A DNA stretch of 64,000 nt, taken from assembly GCA_002270295.1 (NCBI GenBank), contig NISF01000004.1, forward strand, positions 310,001-374,000. Reading direction: 5' to 3'. Below the pieces are notes generated by a model. It worked only from the letters and a program-made list of their open reading frames with translations. It was not told the DNA's origin and did not search any database. Positions 17,168 through 26,789 of this stretch are shown one piece after another; the stretch's first letter is position 1, and each line of letters begins with the position of its first letter. The position numbers and the translations under genes were made by a program. Source of the DNA: Enterobacter sp. 10-1. Its GTDB lineage: Bacteria > Pseudomonadota > Gammaproteobacteria > Enterobacterales > Enterobacteriaceae.

Positions 17168-17627
17168 GCTTTCGCTTGCCCGTTGACGCGATCCGTTAGC
17201 CTTAATGATCAGGGGCATCCTGCTGGCAGCTTGCCCGCCTTCAATCCAGCCGATTATTTTCATATATCAGCAGTAAATTAAACGATCTATGCCGCTTGTG
17301 ATTTTTTAAATGTCCAGTATTGGACTTGAAAAATAATGTTTTATTATTTCAGTTATTAATCGAATTGCCATTATTGCTGATGTGAATGTTATTTGTTTTA
17401 TGCTGCGTGGTTTTATTTCAAATAAACATTGACGGTCGGCGTCGTTCCAGGCCTGTTATGTCGGGCTTATGGCGCGGTGAGTTTTAATTAGCGGTTGCTG
17501 TTAAGGGTTATTTTAATTATTGATGCTTTACGTGGCGATAAATTTAGAGTAAAAACAAAAAAGCCACATCCGCTATGGTAACAATATTTAAGATTAAGTG
17601 ATTAATTTATTCAGGAGATAAGTATAT
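17168..17627. other. AT-rich intergenic region upstream of the T6SS operon
   Basis: About 460 bases with no supported gene. From roughly 17250 onward the composition turns markedly AT-rich, with runs such as AAATAATGTTTTATTATTT. It must carry the T6SS promoter. An AGGAG ribosome site lies at 17613-17617 before tssB. No specific promoter was assigned. Such AT-rich leaders are common H-NS targets, which is inference here. Confidence 0.6.
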
Positions 17628-18125
17628 ATGTCTGAATCATTTCAGAACGAAATACCTCGTGCGCGTGTAAATATAAAACTGGATCTTTTGACCGGGGGAG
17701 TCCAGAAGAAAGTAGAGCTACCGTTAAAGCTCCTGAGCGTGGGTGACTTCAGTAACGGCAAGGCAGAGGGCATGCTTTCTGAGCGCGATAAGATCGACAT
17801 CAACAAGAACAATTTTAACAGCGTCCTGGCTAATCTTAATCCCGAAGTAAATCTCACCGTTAAAAACACCCTCGCCAACGATGGTTCTGAAGAAGATGTG
17901 AAGCTGTATTTTCAGAATATGAAGGATTTTGAGCCGGAGGCGGTGGCACGTCAAATACCGCAGCTTCGGGCAATGCTCTCTATGCGCAATCTGCTGCGCG
18001 ATTTGAAATCAAATCTTCTTGATAATATGACTTTCCGGAAAGAGCTGGAAACCATATTAAAAGATCCCGCGCTTTCCGAAGAGTTGCGCAATGAGCTGAA
18101 TGCGCTTGCCCCGGCCCAGGATTAA
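17628..18125 (+). CDS. tssB: T6SS contractile sheath small subunit TssB (VipA)
   Basis: The 165-residue protein matches TssB: the opening 'ESFQNEIPRARVNIKLDL', 'VELPLKLLSVGDFSNG', and the central 'DINKNNFNSVLANLNPEVNLTVKNTL', quoted in part. The C-terminal helix 'LRDLKSNLLDNMTFRKELE' is the part that ClpV-type ATPases and TssC contact. TssB and TssC polymerise in the cytoplasm into the sheath that drives the Hcp tube outward. It is the first gene of the operon, 37 bases before tssC, with AGGAG upstream. Confidence 0.95.
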   Translation: MSESFQNEIPRARVNIKLDLLTGGVQKKVELPLKLLSVGDFSNGKAEGMLSERDKIDINKNNFNSVLANLNPEVNLTVKNTLANDGSEEDVKLYFQNMKDFEPEAVARQIPQLRAMLSMRNLLRDLKSNLLDNMTFRKELETILKDPALSEELRNELNALAPAQD

Positions 18126-18162
18126 TTACTGGAAGTTCTTTTCACGGAATAATGACGAGTAA

Positions 18163-19713
18163 ATGCTAATGTCAGTCAATAATGAATACCAGAATCTGGC
18201 GGGTGACGCCACTGTCGAAAAATACCTGCCTCAGGGTGGAGTATATGCCTCCCTGTTTGACAAAATTAATTTAACGCCGGTGGCTGAACTCGGTGATTTA
18301 AACGGTTTTGATGATACTACCGTGATGGCGGAAACCTCCGTTGATGCCCGCGTGACCGCCGCGGTGAAAGTATTTATGCAGTGTCTGCAAAAATCCGGGC
18401 ACAAAGTGGAGAAGCTGGATAAGACGATCCTCGACCAGCATATTGCGGAGCTGGATTTTCAGATCGGCCGTCAGCTTGATGAAGTCATGCATCACCCGGA
18501 TTTTCAGCGCACTGAGGGCATCTGGCGCGGGCTTAAATCGCTGGTTGATAAAACCGATTTTCGCCAGAACGTAAAGCTGGAATTACTCGATTTGTCTAAA
18601 GAGGAGCTGCGCCAGGACTTCGAGGACTTTCCGGAAATTATTCAGAGCGGGCTGTATAAGCAGACGTATATCGCGGAATACGACACCCCGGGCGGTGAAC
18701 CTGTTGCCGCGGTTATCTCCGCGTATGAGTTCGATGCATCCGCTCAGGATGTGGCGCTGATGCGTAATATATCAAAAGTCGCCGCCGCCGCGCACATGCC
18801 GTTTATTGGCTCTGCGGGACCGAAGTTCTTTTTAAAGGACAGCATGGAGCAGGTTGCGGCCATCAAAGATATCGGCAACTACTTCGATCGCGCCGAGTAT
18901 ATCAAATGGAAAAACTTCCGCGACACCGACGACTCTCGCTACATCGGTCTGGTGATGCCGCGCGTGCTGGGCCGCCTGCCGTATGGTCCGGATACCGTGC
19001 CGGTGCGCAGCTTCAACTACGTCGAAGAGGTGAAGGGGCCGCAACACGATAAATACCTGTGGACCAACGCCTCCTTCGCCTTTGCCGCAAATATGGTGAA
19101 AAGTTTCATCAACAACGGCTGGTGCGTGCAGATCCGAGGGCCGCAGGCCGGTGGCGCTGTGCAGGATCTGCCCATTCATCTGTATGACCTCGGCACCGGC
19201 AATCAGGTGAAAATTCCGTCAGAGGTGATGCTGCCGGAAACCCGCGAATTTGAGTTCGCCAGTCTCGGCTTTATTCCGCTTTCCTATTACAAGAACCGCG
19301 ATTACGCCTGCTTCTTCTCGGCCAACTCGGCCCAGAAACCGGCGCTGTACGACACTGCGGAAGCTACCGCAAACAGCCGGATTAACTCGCGCCTGCCCTA
19401 CATCTTCCTGCTGTCGCGTATCGCGCATTACCTGAAGCTTATTCAGCGTGAAAACATCGGCACCACCAAGGATCGTCGCCTGCTTGAGCTGGAGCTCAAC
19501 ACCTGGGTGCGTAGCCTGGTGACCGAAATGACCGATCCGGGCGATGAACTTCAGGCTTCACACCCGCTGCGCGATGCAAAAGTGGTAGTTGAGGATATAG
19601 AGGACAATCCGGGCTTCTTCCGCGTGAAGCTGTTTGCCGTGCCGCACTTCCAGGTCGAAGGCATGGACGTCAATCTGTCGCTGGTTTCCCAGATGCCGAA
19701 AGCGAAAGCGTAA
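18163..19713 (+). CDS. tssC: T6SS contractile sheath large subunit TssC (VipB)
   Basis: At 516 residues it has normal length and the typical TssC landmarks: 'ILDQHIAELDFQIGRQLDEVMHHPDFQ' in part, 'EGIWRGLKSLVDKTDF', 'PFIGSAGPKFF', and a C-terminal 'LRDAKVVVEDIEDNPGFFRVKL'-like strand that forms the sheath handshake with TssB. An alternative start two codons in (ATG 18169, MSVNNEYQ) is equally likely. The gene appears intact, in contrast to the decayed 3' end of the cluster. Confidence 0.95.
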   Translation: MLMSVNNEYQNLAGDATVEKYLPQGGVYASLFDKINLTPVAELGDLNGFDDTTVMAETSVDARVTAAVKVFMQCLQKSGHKVEKLDKTILDQHIAELDFQIGRQLDEVMHHPDFQRTEGIWRGLKSLVDKTDFRQNVKLELLDLSKEELRQDFEDFPEIIQSGLYKQTYIAEYDTPGGEPVAAVISAYEFDASAQDVALMRNISKVAAAAHMPFIGSAGPKFFLKDSMEQVAAIKDIGNYFDRAEYIKWKNFRDTDDSRYIGLVMPRVLGRLPYGPDTVPVRSFNYVEEVKGPQHDKYLWTNASFAFAANMVKSFINNGWCVQIRGPQAGGAVQDLPIHLYDLGTGNQVKIPSEVMLPETREFEFASLGFIPLSYYKNRDYACFFSANSAQKPALYDTAEATANSRINSRLPYIFLLSRIAHYLKLIQRENIGTTKDRRLLELELNTWVRSLVTEMTDPGDELQASHPLRDAKVVVEDIEDNPGFFRVKLFAVPHFQVEGMDVNLSLVSQMPKAKA

Positions 19714-19730
19714 CGTAAGGCAGGAAGCCG

Positions 19731-21071
19731 ATGAAAACGGAACAACCGTTGTGGGGCAGGGGCATCATGGTCTCTCCCCAGCACTTCCAGCAACAGGCTG
19801 CGTATGCGGCCTGGTCTGTGGAATGCATTGCCCGACTGGGACTCAATCATCCTTGGGGGGTGATTGAGTCGACCTTTGAACCGGACATACTGAAACTCGG
19901 TCGTCTTCAGGCCCGTAAGCTGCATGTCCGTTTTCAGGACGGTACGCTTATTGATACGGATAATGCCGATGCGCTGCCGCCGGTTCTGTCACTGGACGGC
20001 GAATCACATGACATCGTGGTGGTGCTGGCACTGCCCTTGCTACGGGCTAATGGCGGTAACTGCCTTAAATCCGATGAAGTGGCCGAACGTCCGGTACGTT
20101 ACCGCCAGTGCTGGCGGGACGTACGCAACCAGTATGATGTGGACACCCGCCAGATTGCGGTGCTGCAGCCCGAACTGACGCTACGCTTTGCTCATCAGAA
20201 CAACAGTGATTATCTGACCTGCCCGGTGGCCCGTCTGCAACAGGATTCGCAGGGTATCTGGGAGCTTGATGGCTGTTTCCTCCCGCCGCTGCTATCCGTA
20301 CAGAGCAGCCGCTGGCTGATGACCCAGCTCGAACAGCTGATGATCCAGCTGCGAGCCCGCCTGAGCCGTCTGATGGCCATGCGCCGGGAAAGCAATGCGC
20401 GGATGGCAGATTTTGCGGTGGCCGACGTGTCTCTTTTCTGGCTGCTAAATGCCCTGAACAGTGCGGAACCGGTACTCGGCCAGTTTCTGCGTTATCCGCA
20501 GAGCCCGGCTGAGCGTCTGTATCCAGAACTGGCGAGGCTTGCCGGCAGCCTGCTTACATTCTCCCTTGAGCATCAGGTCAGCGCTATTCCGCTCTGGCAT
20601 CACGAACGGCTGAGCGCCGTTTTTCCGCCGTTGTTTGACTTATTGAGCGACCTGCTGGAAGCAAGCCTGCCGTCACGGGTGGTGTCCGTTGAACTTGAGT
20701 ACGATAAGCGCCTGCATTTCTGGCAGGCGCGTCTGCACGATCCCCGTCTGCGCGAAAGTGCCGACTACTACTTATCTGTACGTTCCCGCATCCCGGTGGC
20801 GCAGTTGCAGGAACAGTTCCCGCGCCAGTGCAAGGTGGGCAGCCCGGATCACGTCCGGGGTATCGTCAATTCCTCGCGGGTAGGGGTGCCGTTGACACCG
20901 CTACGTCATGTACCGGCCGCTATTCCGTTGCGTCTGGAGAATCAGTATTTCAGCCTTGATGTATCCCATCCCCTGGCAATCGACATGCTCGAAGGCGGCT
21001 GCTGCATGTTTTATGTCCCGGGAATGCTCGGCGAGCCTGAACTTGAGCTCTTTGCGGTACTGAGAACATGA
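19731..21071 (+). CDS. tssK: T6SS baseplate protein TssK
   Basis: The 446-residue protein has the TssK N-terminus 'LWGRGIMVSPQHFQQQAAYA' and the shoulder and C-terminal domains ('SHPLAIDMLEGGCCMFYVPG'). TssK trimers link the baseplate to the TssJLM membrane complex. It starts 17 bases after tssC, and its stop overlaps the tssL start as ATGA, so the two are translationally coupled. Intact. Confidence 0.94.
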   Translation: MKTEQPLWGRGIMVSPQHFQQQAAYAAWSVECIARLGLNHPWGVIESTFEPDILKLGRLQARKLHVRFQDGTLIDTDNADALPPVLSLDGESHDIVVVLALPLLRANGGNCLKSDEVAERPVRYRQCWRDVRNQYDVDTRQIAVLQPELTLRFAHQNNSDYLTCPVARLQQDSQGIWELDGCFLPPLLSVQSSRWLMTQLEQLMIQLRARLSRLMAMRRESNARMADFAVADVSLFWLLNALNSAEPVLGQFLRYPQSPAERLYPELARLAGSLLTFSLEHQVSAIPLWHHERLSAVFPPLFDLLSDLLEASLPSRVVSVELEYDKRLHFWQARLHDPRLRESADYYLSVRSRIPVAQLQEQFPRQCKVGSPDHVRGIVNSSRVGVPLTPLRHVPAAIPLRLENQYFSLDVSHPLAIDMLEGGCCMFYVPGMLGEPELELFAVLRT

Positions 21072-21757
21072 GTGAGCGTAAACGCGGCGTTGCCGCGTCC
21101 ATCGATATTGATGCGCTGTTGCAGGATACCTGGCTGCAGGTTATCAGCCTGCGTTATGGCCCACAGTTTCAGGAAGGGGAAGGTCGATTACTCTGGGAGC
21201 GCTGTGTCGCTGACGTGGAGCGCGTACAGCGCGCGCTGAAGGAGAGCGAACTGGATGACGCCAGCTGCCAGCATATTCTCACAGCACAATGTGCCCTGCT
21301 TGATGAGGCGGTTAAAGGGCGCGGCATAGAGGATGACGCCTGCGTACAGTGGTATGACATTCCTCTGCAGGGGCACTTCCTCGGCACTATGGATGCCGGC
21401 GATACACTGTGTGACCGTATGCGCGACGTGCTGCGTGAGCCTGCACCTGACGATGCGGTGCTCACCTGCTTTCAGCGCGTCATGATGCTGGGGTTCCTCG
21501 GTGATTTTCGTTCGTTGAACGATCCCGAACGACAGAAACTGATACTGGCACTGAATGACCATACCTCCCCCTTCGGCTATCCACAGACCCATATGGTAAT
21601 GGCTGAAAGCCGGGCAGGGCGGTTTATGGGCGGCTGGCTGTCCTCATGGTCCGTACGCATCGGCATCAGCATTCTGGCGCTCGCTGGCCTGTGGTGGGTA
21701 CTGAGCTACTGGCTCGATCAGATGCTGGCAGCCCTGCTGCCTGGGACCGTGAAATGA
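21068..21757 (+). CDS. tssL: T6SS membrane-complex protein TssL (DotU family, short form)
   Basis: A 229-residue DotU-type protein: an N-terminal helical cytoplasmic domain ('IDALLQDTWLQVISLRYGP', 'CALLDEAVKGRGIEDD', 'MRDVLREPAPDDAVLTCFQRVMMLGFLG', in part) and one C-terminal membrane helix ('IGISILALAGLWWVLSYWL'). It lacks the peptidoglycan-binding OmpA extension that some TssL proteins carry; here that domain is on the next gene. It overlaps both neighbours by 4 bases (ATGA junctions). Confidence 0.93.
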   Translation: MSERKRGVAASIDIDALLQDTWLQVISLRYGPQFQEGEGRLLWERCVADVERVQRALKESELDDASCQHILTAQCALLDEAVKGRGIEDDACVQWYDIPLQGHFLGTMDAGDTLCDRMRDVLREPAPDDAVLTCFQRVMMLGFLGDFRSLNDPERQKLILALNDHTSPFGYPQTHMVMAESRAGRFMGGWLSSWSVRIGISILALAGLWWVLSYWLDQMLAALLPGTVK

Positions 21758-23466
21758 GTCCGGCGCAGCGGCGTGGACTTGCGCTGTGGGCGGCTCTGCT
21801 GACCGCCGTCGTGTGTCTGGGGTTTCTGCCGGCATCCCGACTGGTTTCCATTCTCATGCTGCTGGCTGGGCTGGGGCTAATTGCTGCAACTGGATATACC
21901 ACAAGGCGGCGCTGTGAGCAGGAAGTGCCCCTACGGCTGGATAATCTTCCTGAGGCCACGTATCGCCAGCCGGTAGTGCTGGTCTGCGGCGATCTGCCGC
22001 AGGTTTGGCCTGAGCAGTCTCAGGTGCTTACCGTCACACAGGGATGCTGGATCAGGGTCGACGAGAGTCAGAATCTGGAGCAGGTGGCCCGGCAGCTGTT
22101 ATGGCTGCGTCCGAACTGGGGGCGTCAGCTTTCGGTGATGGTTAGCATCTGTCCGCAGAAGCATGCGGACAGCGAAGCCCTGACCAGCCGTCTGCTGGCC
22201 CTGCGCTGGTTTATCAGCCAGCTGCGTCGCGATACCGGACATACCGTACCGCTGGTTTTGTGCGTCCGGGCCGGCAGCTCGATGATGAATGACATGCTCT
22301 GGCAGGTTGCTATTCCAGGGGAAGGGAGCCGCGTCTGGCGGGAGTCCTCAGCACCCGGTCCCGTTTCTGCATGGGTCACGACCGGTGGCACGGTGGTCAT
22401 GCAGCAGCAGGTGCTGATGAACAGCCTGATGACCTGGTCCCAAAGCCACGTCAACGCGGTGTTTACGGATAAGAATCCGGATATCCCGCAAATTGCGCCC
22501 GCCGCAATGTTATGGGGGATTGGGCCGACCCTCTCTGGCGGTCTCAGTTCTTCCCTCTGGAGCGCCTGGCTGACACGACACACCGCCATGCGGCACGTCG
22601 CGGGCTGGCTACCCGTGGAGGATGGCCCCAGGGGTGCGTCTCCGTTCCCGGACTTTGTCCTTCCGCACTTACCGGAAAGCCAGGGCCTCACGCCCCGCGG
22701 CCGCGCCTGGCGCTGTGCGCTCGGACTTTTCACCCTGGCGTCCGCTGCGGCTCTGCTCAGCAGCGGCTGGAACAATCGTGAGCTGTTGCACCGTCTGAGT
22801 TTCGATATAGCCCATTATTACCGACTTTCCATGGACGACTACGGGCCGAAAGCCGATGCGGTCAAGATCTTACGCCAGGATGCCGCTCAGCTGGACGGCT
22901 GGGCGCGTAACGGCGAACCGCTACGGATGAGGCTTGGCCTGTATCAGGGAGAAAGATTACGCGTGCCGGTGCTGAATGCGATCCGCTCTTATGTGCCGCC
23001 GCCATCGCCGCCAAAACCGAAGGCAAAGTCGGCGCCAATACCGAAAATTATCCGTCTCGACAGCATGTCGCTGTTCGATTCCGGCAGTTTCGCACTGAAA
23101 GCCGGCTCCACCAAAATGCTGGTCAATTCGCTGGTTGGCGTCAAGGCCAAGCCGGGCTGGCTGATCGTGGTCGCAGGGCACACCGATAACACCGGCAATC
23201 CACAACTCAATCAGACGCTGTCCCTGAAACGTGCCGAAGCGGTGCGGAACTGGATGCGGGATACCGGCGACGTGTCGGAAAGCTGTTTTGCGGTGCAGGG
23301 CTACGGCGCAAGCCGCCCAATAGCGACCAACGACACGCCGGAAGGCCGCGCGCTGAACCGCCGTGTCGAAATCAGTCTGGTACCGCAGGCGAACGCCTGC
23401 CAGATACCGGGCACCCCCCAGGCGCCATCGCCGGATGATGGCGCATCACAACACAATGGAGAGTAA
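21754..23466 (+). CDS. OmpA-domain inner-membrane protein of the T6SS cluster
   Basis: About 570 residues from the ATG at 21754, which overlaps the tssL stop; the longer in-frame ATG at 21646 lies inside tssL and is rejected. Two hydrophobic segments at the N-terminus ('LALWAALLTAVVCLGFLPA', 'LVSILMLLAGLGLIAATG') and one near the middle ('ALGLFTLASAAALLSS') anchor it. The C-terminal 130 residues are an OmpA-like peptidoglycan-binding domain ('IVVAGHTDNTGNPQLNQTLS', 'RAEAVRNWM', 'GYGASRPIATNDTPEGRALNRRVEI', in part). It presumably anchors the secretion machine to the wall in partnership with the short TssL. Confidence 0.9.
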   Translation: MSPAQRRGLALWAALLTAVVCLGFLPASRLVSILMLLAGLGLIAATGYTTRRRCEQEVPLRLDNLPEATYRQPVVLVCGDLPQVWPEQSQVLTVTQGCWIRVDESQNLEQVARQLLWLRPNWGRQLSVMVSICPQKHADSEALTSRLLALRWFISQLRRDTGHTVPLVLCVRAGSSMMNDMLWQVAIPGEGSRVWRESSAPGPVSAWVTTGGTVVMQQQVLMNSLMTWSQSHVNAVFTDKNPDIPQIAPAAMLWGIGPTLSGGLSSSLWSAWLTRHTAMRHVAGWLPVEDGPRGASPFPDFVLPHLPESQGLTPRGRAWRCALGLFTLASAAALLSSGWNNRELLHRLSFDIAHYYRLSMDDYGPKADAVKILRQDAAQLDGWARNGEPLRMRLGLYQGERLRVPVLNAIRSYVPPPSPPKPKAKSAPIPKIIRLDSMSLFDSGSFALKAGSTKMLVNSLVGVKAKPGWLIVVAGHTDNTGNPQLNQTLSLKRAEAVRNWMRDTGDVSESCFAVQGYGASRPIATNDTPEGRALNRRVEISLVPQANACQIPGTPQAPSPDDGASQHNGE

Positions 23467-23469
23467 TTC

Positions 23470-23961
23470 ATGGCAATTCCTGTTTATCTTTGGCTGAAAG
23501 ACGACGGCGGTGCGGATATTAAAGGTTCCGTCGACGTGAAAGATCGTGAAGGCAGCATCGAGGTGGTGGCGCAGGAGCACAACCTGTACATCCCGACCGA
23601 CAATAATACCGGCAAGCTGACCGGCACCCGCATTCACACGCCGTTCCTGTTCACCAAGGAGATCGACTCCTCCAGCCCGTATCTGTACAAGGCGGTGACT
23701 ACCGGCCAGACCCTGAAGTCCGCCGAATTCAGGTGGTACAAAATCAACGATGCGGGTCAGGAGGTGGAGTATTTCAACACCAAACTGGAAAACGTCAAGC
23801 TGGTGAAGGTCGCGCCGAAAATGCACGACATCAAGGATCCTGCCTACGAAAAGCATAACCACCTCGAGCAGATTGAGCTGCGTTACGAAAAAATCACCTG
23901 GACCTACAAAGACGGCAACATCATTCATTCCGACTCCTGGAACGAACGCGCCACCGCGTAA
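23470..23961 (+). CDS. hcp: T6SS tube protein Hcp (TssD)
   Basis: The 163-residue protein starts 'MAIPVYLWLKDDGGADIKGS' and contains 'GTRIHTPFLFTKEID', 'SPYLYKAVTTGQTLKSAEFR' and a C-terminal 'IELRYEKITWTYKDGNIIHSDSW', in part, all standard for Hcp. Hexamers stack into the inner tube that is expelled with VgrG at its tip. It follows the OmpA-domain gene with a 3-base gap and is followed by a 176-base spacer before clpV. Intact. Confidence 0.96.
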   Translation: MAIPVYLWLKDDGGADIKGSVDVKDREGSIEVVAQEHNLYIPTDNNTGKLTGTRIHTPFLFTKEIDSSSPYLYKAVTTGQTLKSAEFRWYKINDAGQEVEYFNTKLENVKLVKVAPKMHDIKDPAYEKHNHLEQIELRYEKITWTYKDGNIIHSDSWNERATA

Positions 23962-24137
23962 GCCTGATGCGGACGGGGCAACCTGTCCGCAGTTTTCCTG
24001 AGTATCTGCCCGACGGGTACTGAGTAAAACATCCCGTAAACGAGAAATCTGACCTGATGCGCTTTAGGTTCCTTACGACAAGGAAAAGCGATGGGCGGTA
24101 GCGTGCCCGAAGGTCCCCAGACAGCGAGTTCAAGAAC

Positions 24138-26789
24138 ATGGAAAATCCGGCAATCCTCCTGCGACGTCTCAACCCCTACTGCGCCCGTGCGCTGGAAGGG
24201 GCCGCCTCCCTGTGCCTCACGCGAGCGCATGCTGAAATTCTGCCGGAGCACTGGCTGCTGAAGCTGCTGGAGCAGGGCGAGGGTGACCTCATCGTACTGG
24301 CGCGTCGCTATGAATGGGATATGGACTCCCTGTGGCAGGATTTACTCGGCTGGCTGGATGCGCAGCCGCGCTCGGTACGCAGCCGCCCACAGCTGGCAGA
24401 GAGCACCCAGACCCTGATGCGCGAAGCCTGGATGCGGGCCTCGCTGGCCGGTGAAGAACGCATTCGCGGCGTGCATCTGCTGATGGCGCTGGTCGATAAG
24501 CCTAAGATGGCACGCTGCGACGGCCTGTGGCCGCTGCTGACGCTGGGGCAGAGCCAGCTGCAGCGCCTGCGCCCGCTGCTCGATACGCAGTCCGACGAAC
24601 GCCCGGAAGCCCAGCAGGACGCGGAGCTGGCGCAGAACGGCAGGGAGGTGCAGTTTGTTGGTCGCCCGGTCGGTGCCGGGATAAAAGAAGGTGAGCTTAA
24701 TCCGGCGCTACAAAATGCGTTGGATAAATATACCCTCGACGTCACCGCCAAAGCGCGCGAAGGCGGCATCGATCCGGTATTTGGTCGCGATACGGAAATC
24801 CGCCAGATGGTGGATATTCTCTCCAGACGCCGCAAGAATAACCCGATCCTGGTCGGCGAACCGGGCGTCGGCAAAACGGCCCTGGTGGAAGGCCTGGGGC
24901 TGCGCATCGCCGAAGGTAATGTACCGGAGTCGCTGAAAGCCGTCAGCCTGCACACTCTCGACCTCGGCCTGCTGCAGGCGGGGGCGGGCGTCAAAGGTGA
25001 ATTCGAACAGCGGCTGAAAAACGTCATCGATGCCGTGCAGCAGTCACCGGTACCGATTCTGCTGTTTATCGACGAAGCGCACACTATCATCGGCGCCGGC
25101 AATCAGGCGGGCGGCGCCGATGCGGCCAATCTGCTCAAGCCCGCGCTGGCGAGGGGGGAGCTGCGCACCATCGCCGCCACGACATGGAGCGAATACAAAC
25201 AGTATTTTGAACGCGATGCGGCGCTTGAGCGCCGTTTCCAGATGGTGAAAGTTGATGAGCCGGATGACGAAACCGCCTGCCTGATGCTGCGCGGCCTGAA
25301 ATCCCGCTATGCCGAACATCACAACGTCCACATTACCGATGACGCGGTACGCGCTGCGGTTACCCTGTCGCGGCGCTATCTGACCGGCCGCCAGCTGCCG
25401 GACAAAGCGGTCGATCTGCTGGATACCGCGAGCGCCCGCGTGCGTATGAGCCTCGATATCCTACCGGAGCAATTTACCCGTATCCGCATGAAGCTCACCG
25501 CGCTGGAGATGGAAAAACAGGCGCTGCTGGAGGATATCGCCGTCGGGAATCGCGCTGATGGTGAACGCCTGATCATGATTGAGCAGGAAGAGGTGCGCCT
25601 GATTGTCGAACTTGATGAGCGGGAAACCCGGTACGGCCAGGAGCTCACGCTTACGGAGCAACTGCTGGAGAGCCGTCAGGATATCTCCCGTCAGGGTGAG
25701 ACACGCGAACTGCAGCAGCGGCTGCAGGACATTCAGCAAAGCAGTCCGCTGCTTTCGGTTGATGTGGATGTTCGCACCGTCGCTAACGTGATTGCCGACT
25801 GGACCGGCGTCCCGCTCTCCTCGCTGATGAAGGACGAGCAGACCGAACTGCTGAATCTTGAAGGCGAAATCGGTAAACGCGTGGTGGGGCAGAGTGCGGC
25901 CCTCAACGCCATCGCCCGACGCCTGCGGGCCGCCAAAACCGGGCTGACGTCTGAAAACGGTCCACAGGGCGTATACCTGCTGGTGGGCCCCAGCGGCGTT
26001 GGCAAAACCGAGACCGCGCTAGCGCTGGCGGACGCGCTGTACGGCGGTGAAAAATCCCTTATCACTCTCAATTTGTCCGAATACCAGGAGCCGCACACCG
26101 TTTCCCAACTGAAGGGGTCACCTCCGGGATACGTGGGCTACGGCCAGGGCGGCATTCTGACCGAAGCGGTACGCAAGCGCCCGTACAGCGTGGTGCTGCT
26201 CGATGAGGTGGAGAAAGCCCACCGCGACGTGATGAATCTGTTCTATCAGGTGTTCGACCGCGGCTTTATGCGCGACGGCGAAGGGCGCGAAATCGACTTT
26301 CGCAACACCGTGATTCTGATGACATCTAACCTCGGCGGCGACCCTATCATGCAGCTGCTGGACGAACGGCCGGAAGCTACCGAAGTCGATTTACATGAAC
26401 TGCTGCGCCCCATTTTGCGCGACCATTTCCAGCCAGCGCTGCTGGCCCGCTTTCAGACGGTGATTTATCGCCCTCTGAGCGAGCCTGCAATGCGCACCAT
26501 TGTGGAATTGAAGCTTAAGCAGGTAAGCCAGCGGTTGCAGCGCCACTACGGCCTGGAAACTCATATCGGCGAGAGCCTGTATGACGCGCTTACCGCGGCC
26601 TGCCTGCTGCCGGATACCGGTGCGCGCAACATTGACAGCCTGCTCAATCAGCAGATTTTGCCGGTGCTGAGCCAGCAACTGCTGGCTCATATGGCGGCGA
26701 AGCAGCAGCCAACATCGCTGACGTTAGGCTGGAGTGAGGATGGCGGTATTGCACTGGAGTTCAGCGGAGCCAGAGGAGAGGCATCATGA
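24138..26789 (+). CDS. clpV: T6SS sheath-recycling AAA+ ATPase ClpV (TssH)
   Basis: 883 residues with the Clp N-domain repeat region (1-160), Walker A GEPGVGKTAL near residue 240, Walker B 'ILLFIDEAHTIIGAG', a middle coiled-coil domain (about 430-550), and a second Walker A GPSGVGKTETAL near residue 617 with 'SVVLLDEVEKAH'. ClpV disassembles contracted TssBC sheath for reuse. The length is typical. Its stop overlaps the vgrG start by 4 bases (ATGA). Intact. Confidence 0.95.
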   Translation: MENPAILLRRLNPYCARALEGAASLCLTRAHAEILPEHWLLKLLEQGEGDLIVLARRYEWDMDSLWQDLLGWLDAQPRSVRSRPQLAESTQTLMREAWMRASLAGEERIRGVHLLMALVDKPKMARCDGLWPLLTLGQSQLQRLRPLLDTQSDERPEAQQDAELAQNGREVQFVGRPVGAGIKEGELNPALQNALDKYTLDVTAKAREGGIDPVFGRDTEIRQMVDILSRRRKNNPILVGEPGVGKTALVEGLGLRIAEGNVPESLKAVSLHTLDLGLLQAGAGVKGEFEQRLKNVIDAVQQSPVPILLFIDEAHTIIGAGNQAGGADAANLLKPALARGELRTIAATTWSEYKQYFERDAALERRFQMVKVDEPDDETACLMLRGLKSRYAEHHNVHITDDAVRAAVTLSRRYLTGRQLPDKAVDLLDTASARVRMSLDILPEQFTRIRMKLTALEMEKQALLEDIAVGNRADGERLIMIEQEEVRLIVELDERETRYGQELTLTEQLLESRQDISRQGETRELQQRLQDIQQSSPLLSVDVDVRTVANVIADWTGVPLSSLMKDEQTELLNLEGEIGKRVVGQSAALNAIARRLRAAKTGLTSENGPQGVYLLVGPSGVGKTETALALADALYGGEKSLITLNLSEYQEPHTVSQLKGSPPGYVGYGQGGILTEAVRKRPYSVVLLDEVEKAHRDVMNLFYQVFDRGFMRDGEGREIDFRNTVILMTSNLGGDPIMQLLDERPEATEVDLHELLRPILRDHFQPALLARFQTVIYRPLSEPAMRTIVELKLKQVSQRLQRHYGLETHIGESLYDALTAACLLPDTGARNIDSLLNQQILPVLSQQLLAHMAAKQQPTSLTLGWSEDGGIALEFSGARGEAS

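Noticed and set aside
21646-21753. A longer start for the OmpA-domain protein
   Set aside because: It would be inside tssL in another frame; the ATGA junction at 21754 is the expected coupling.
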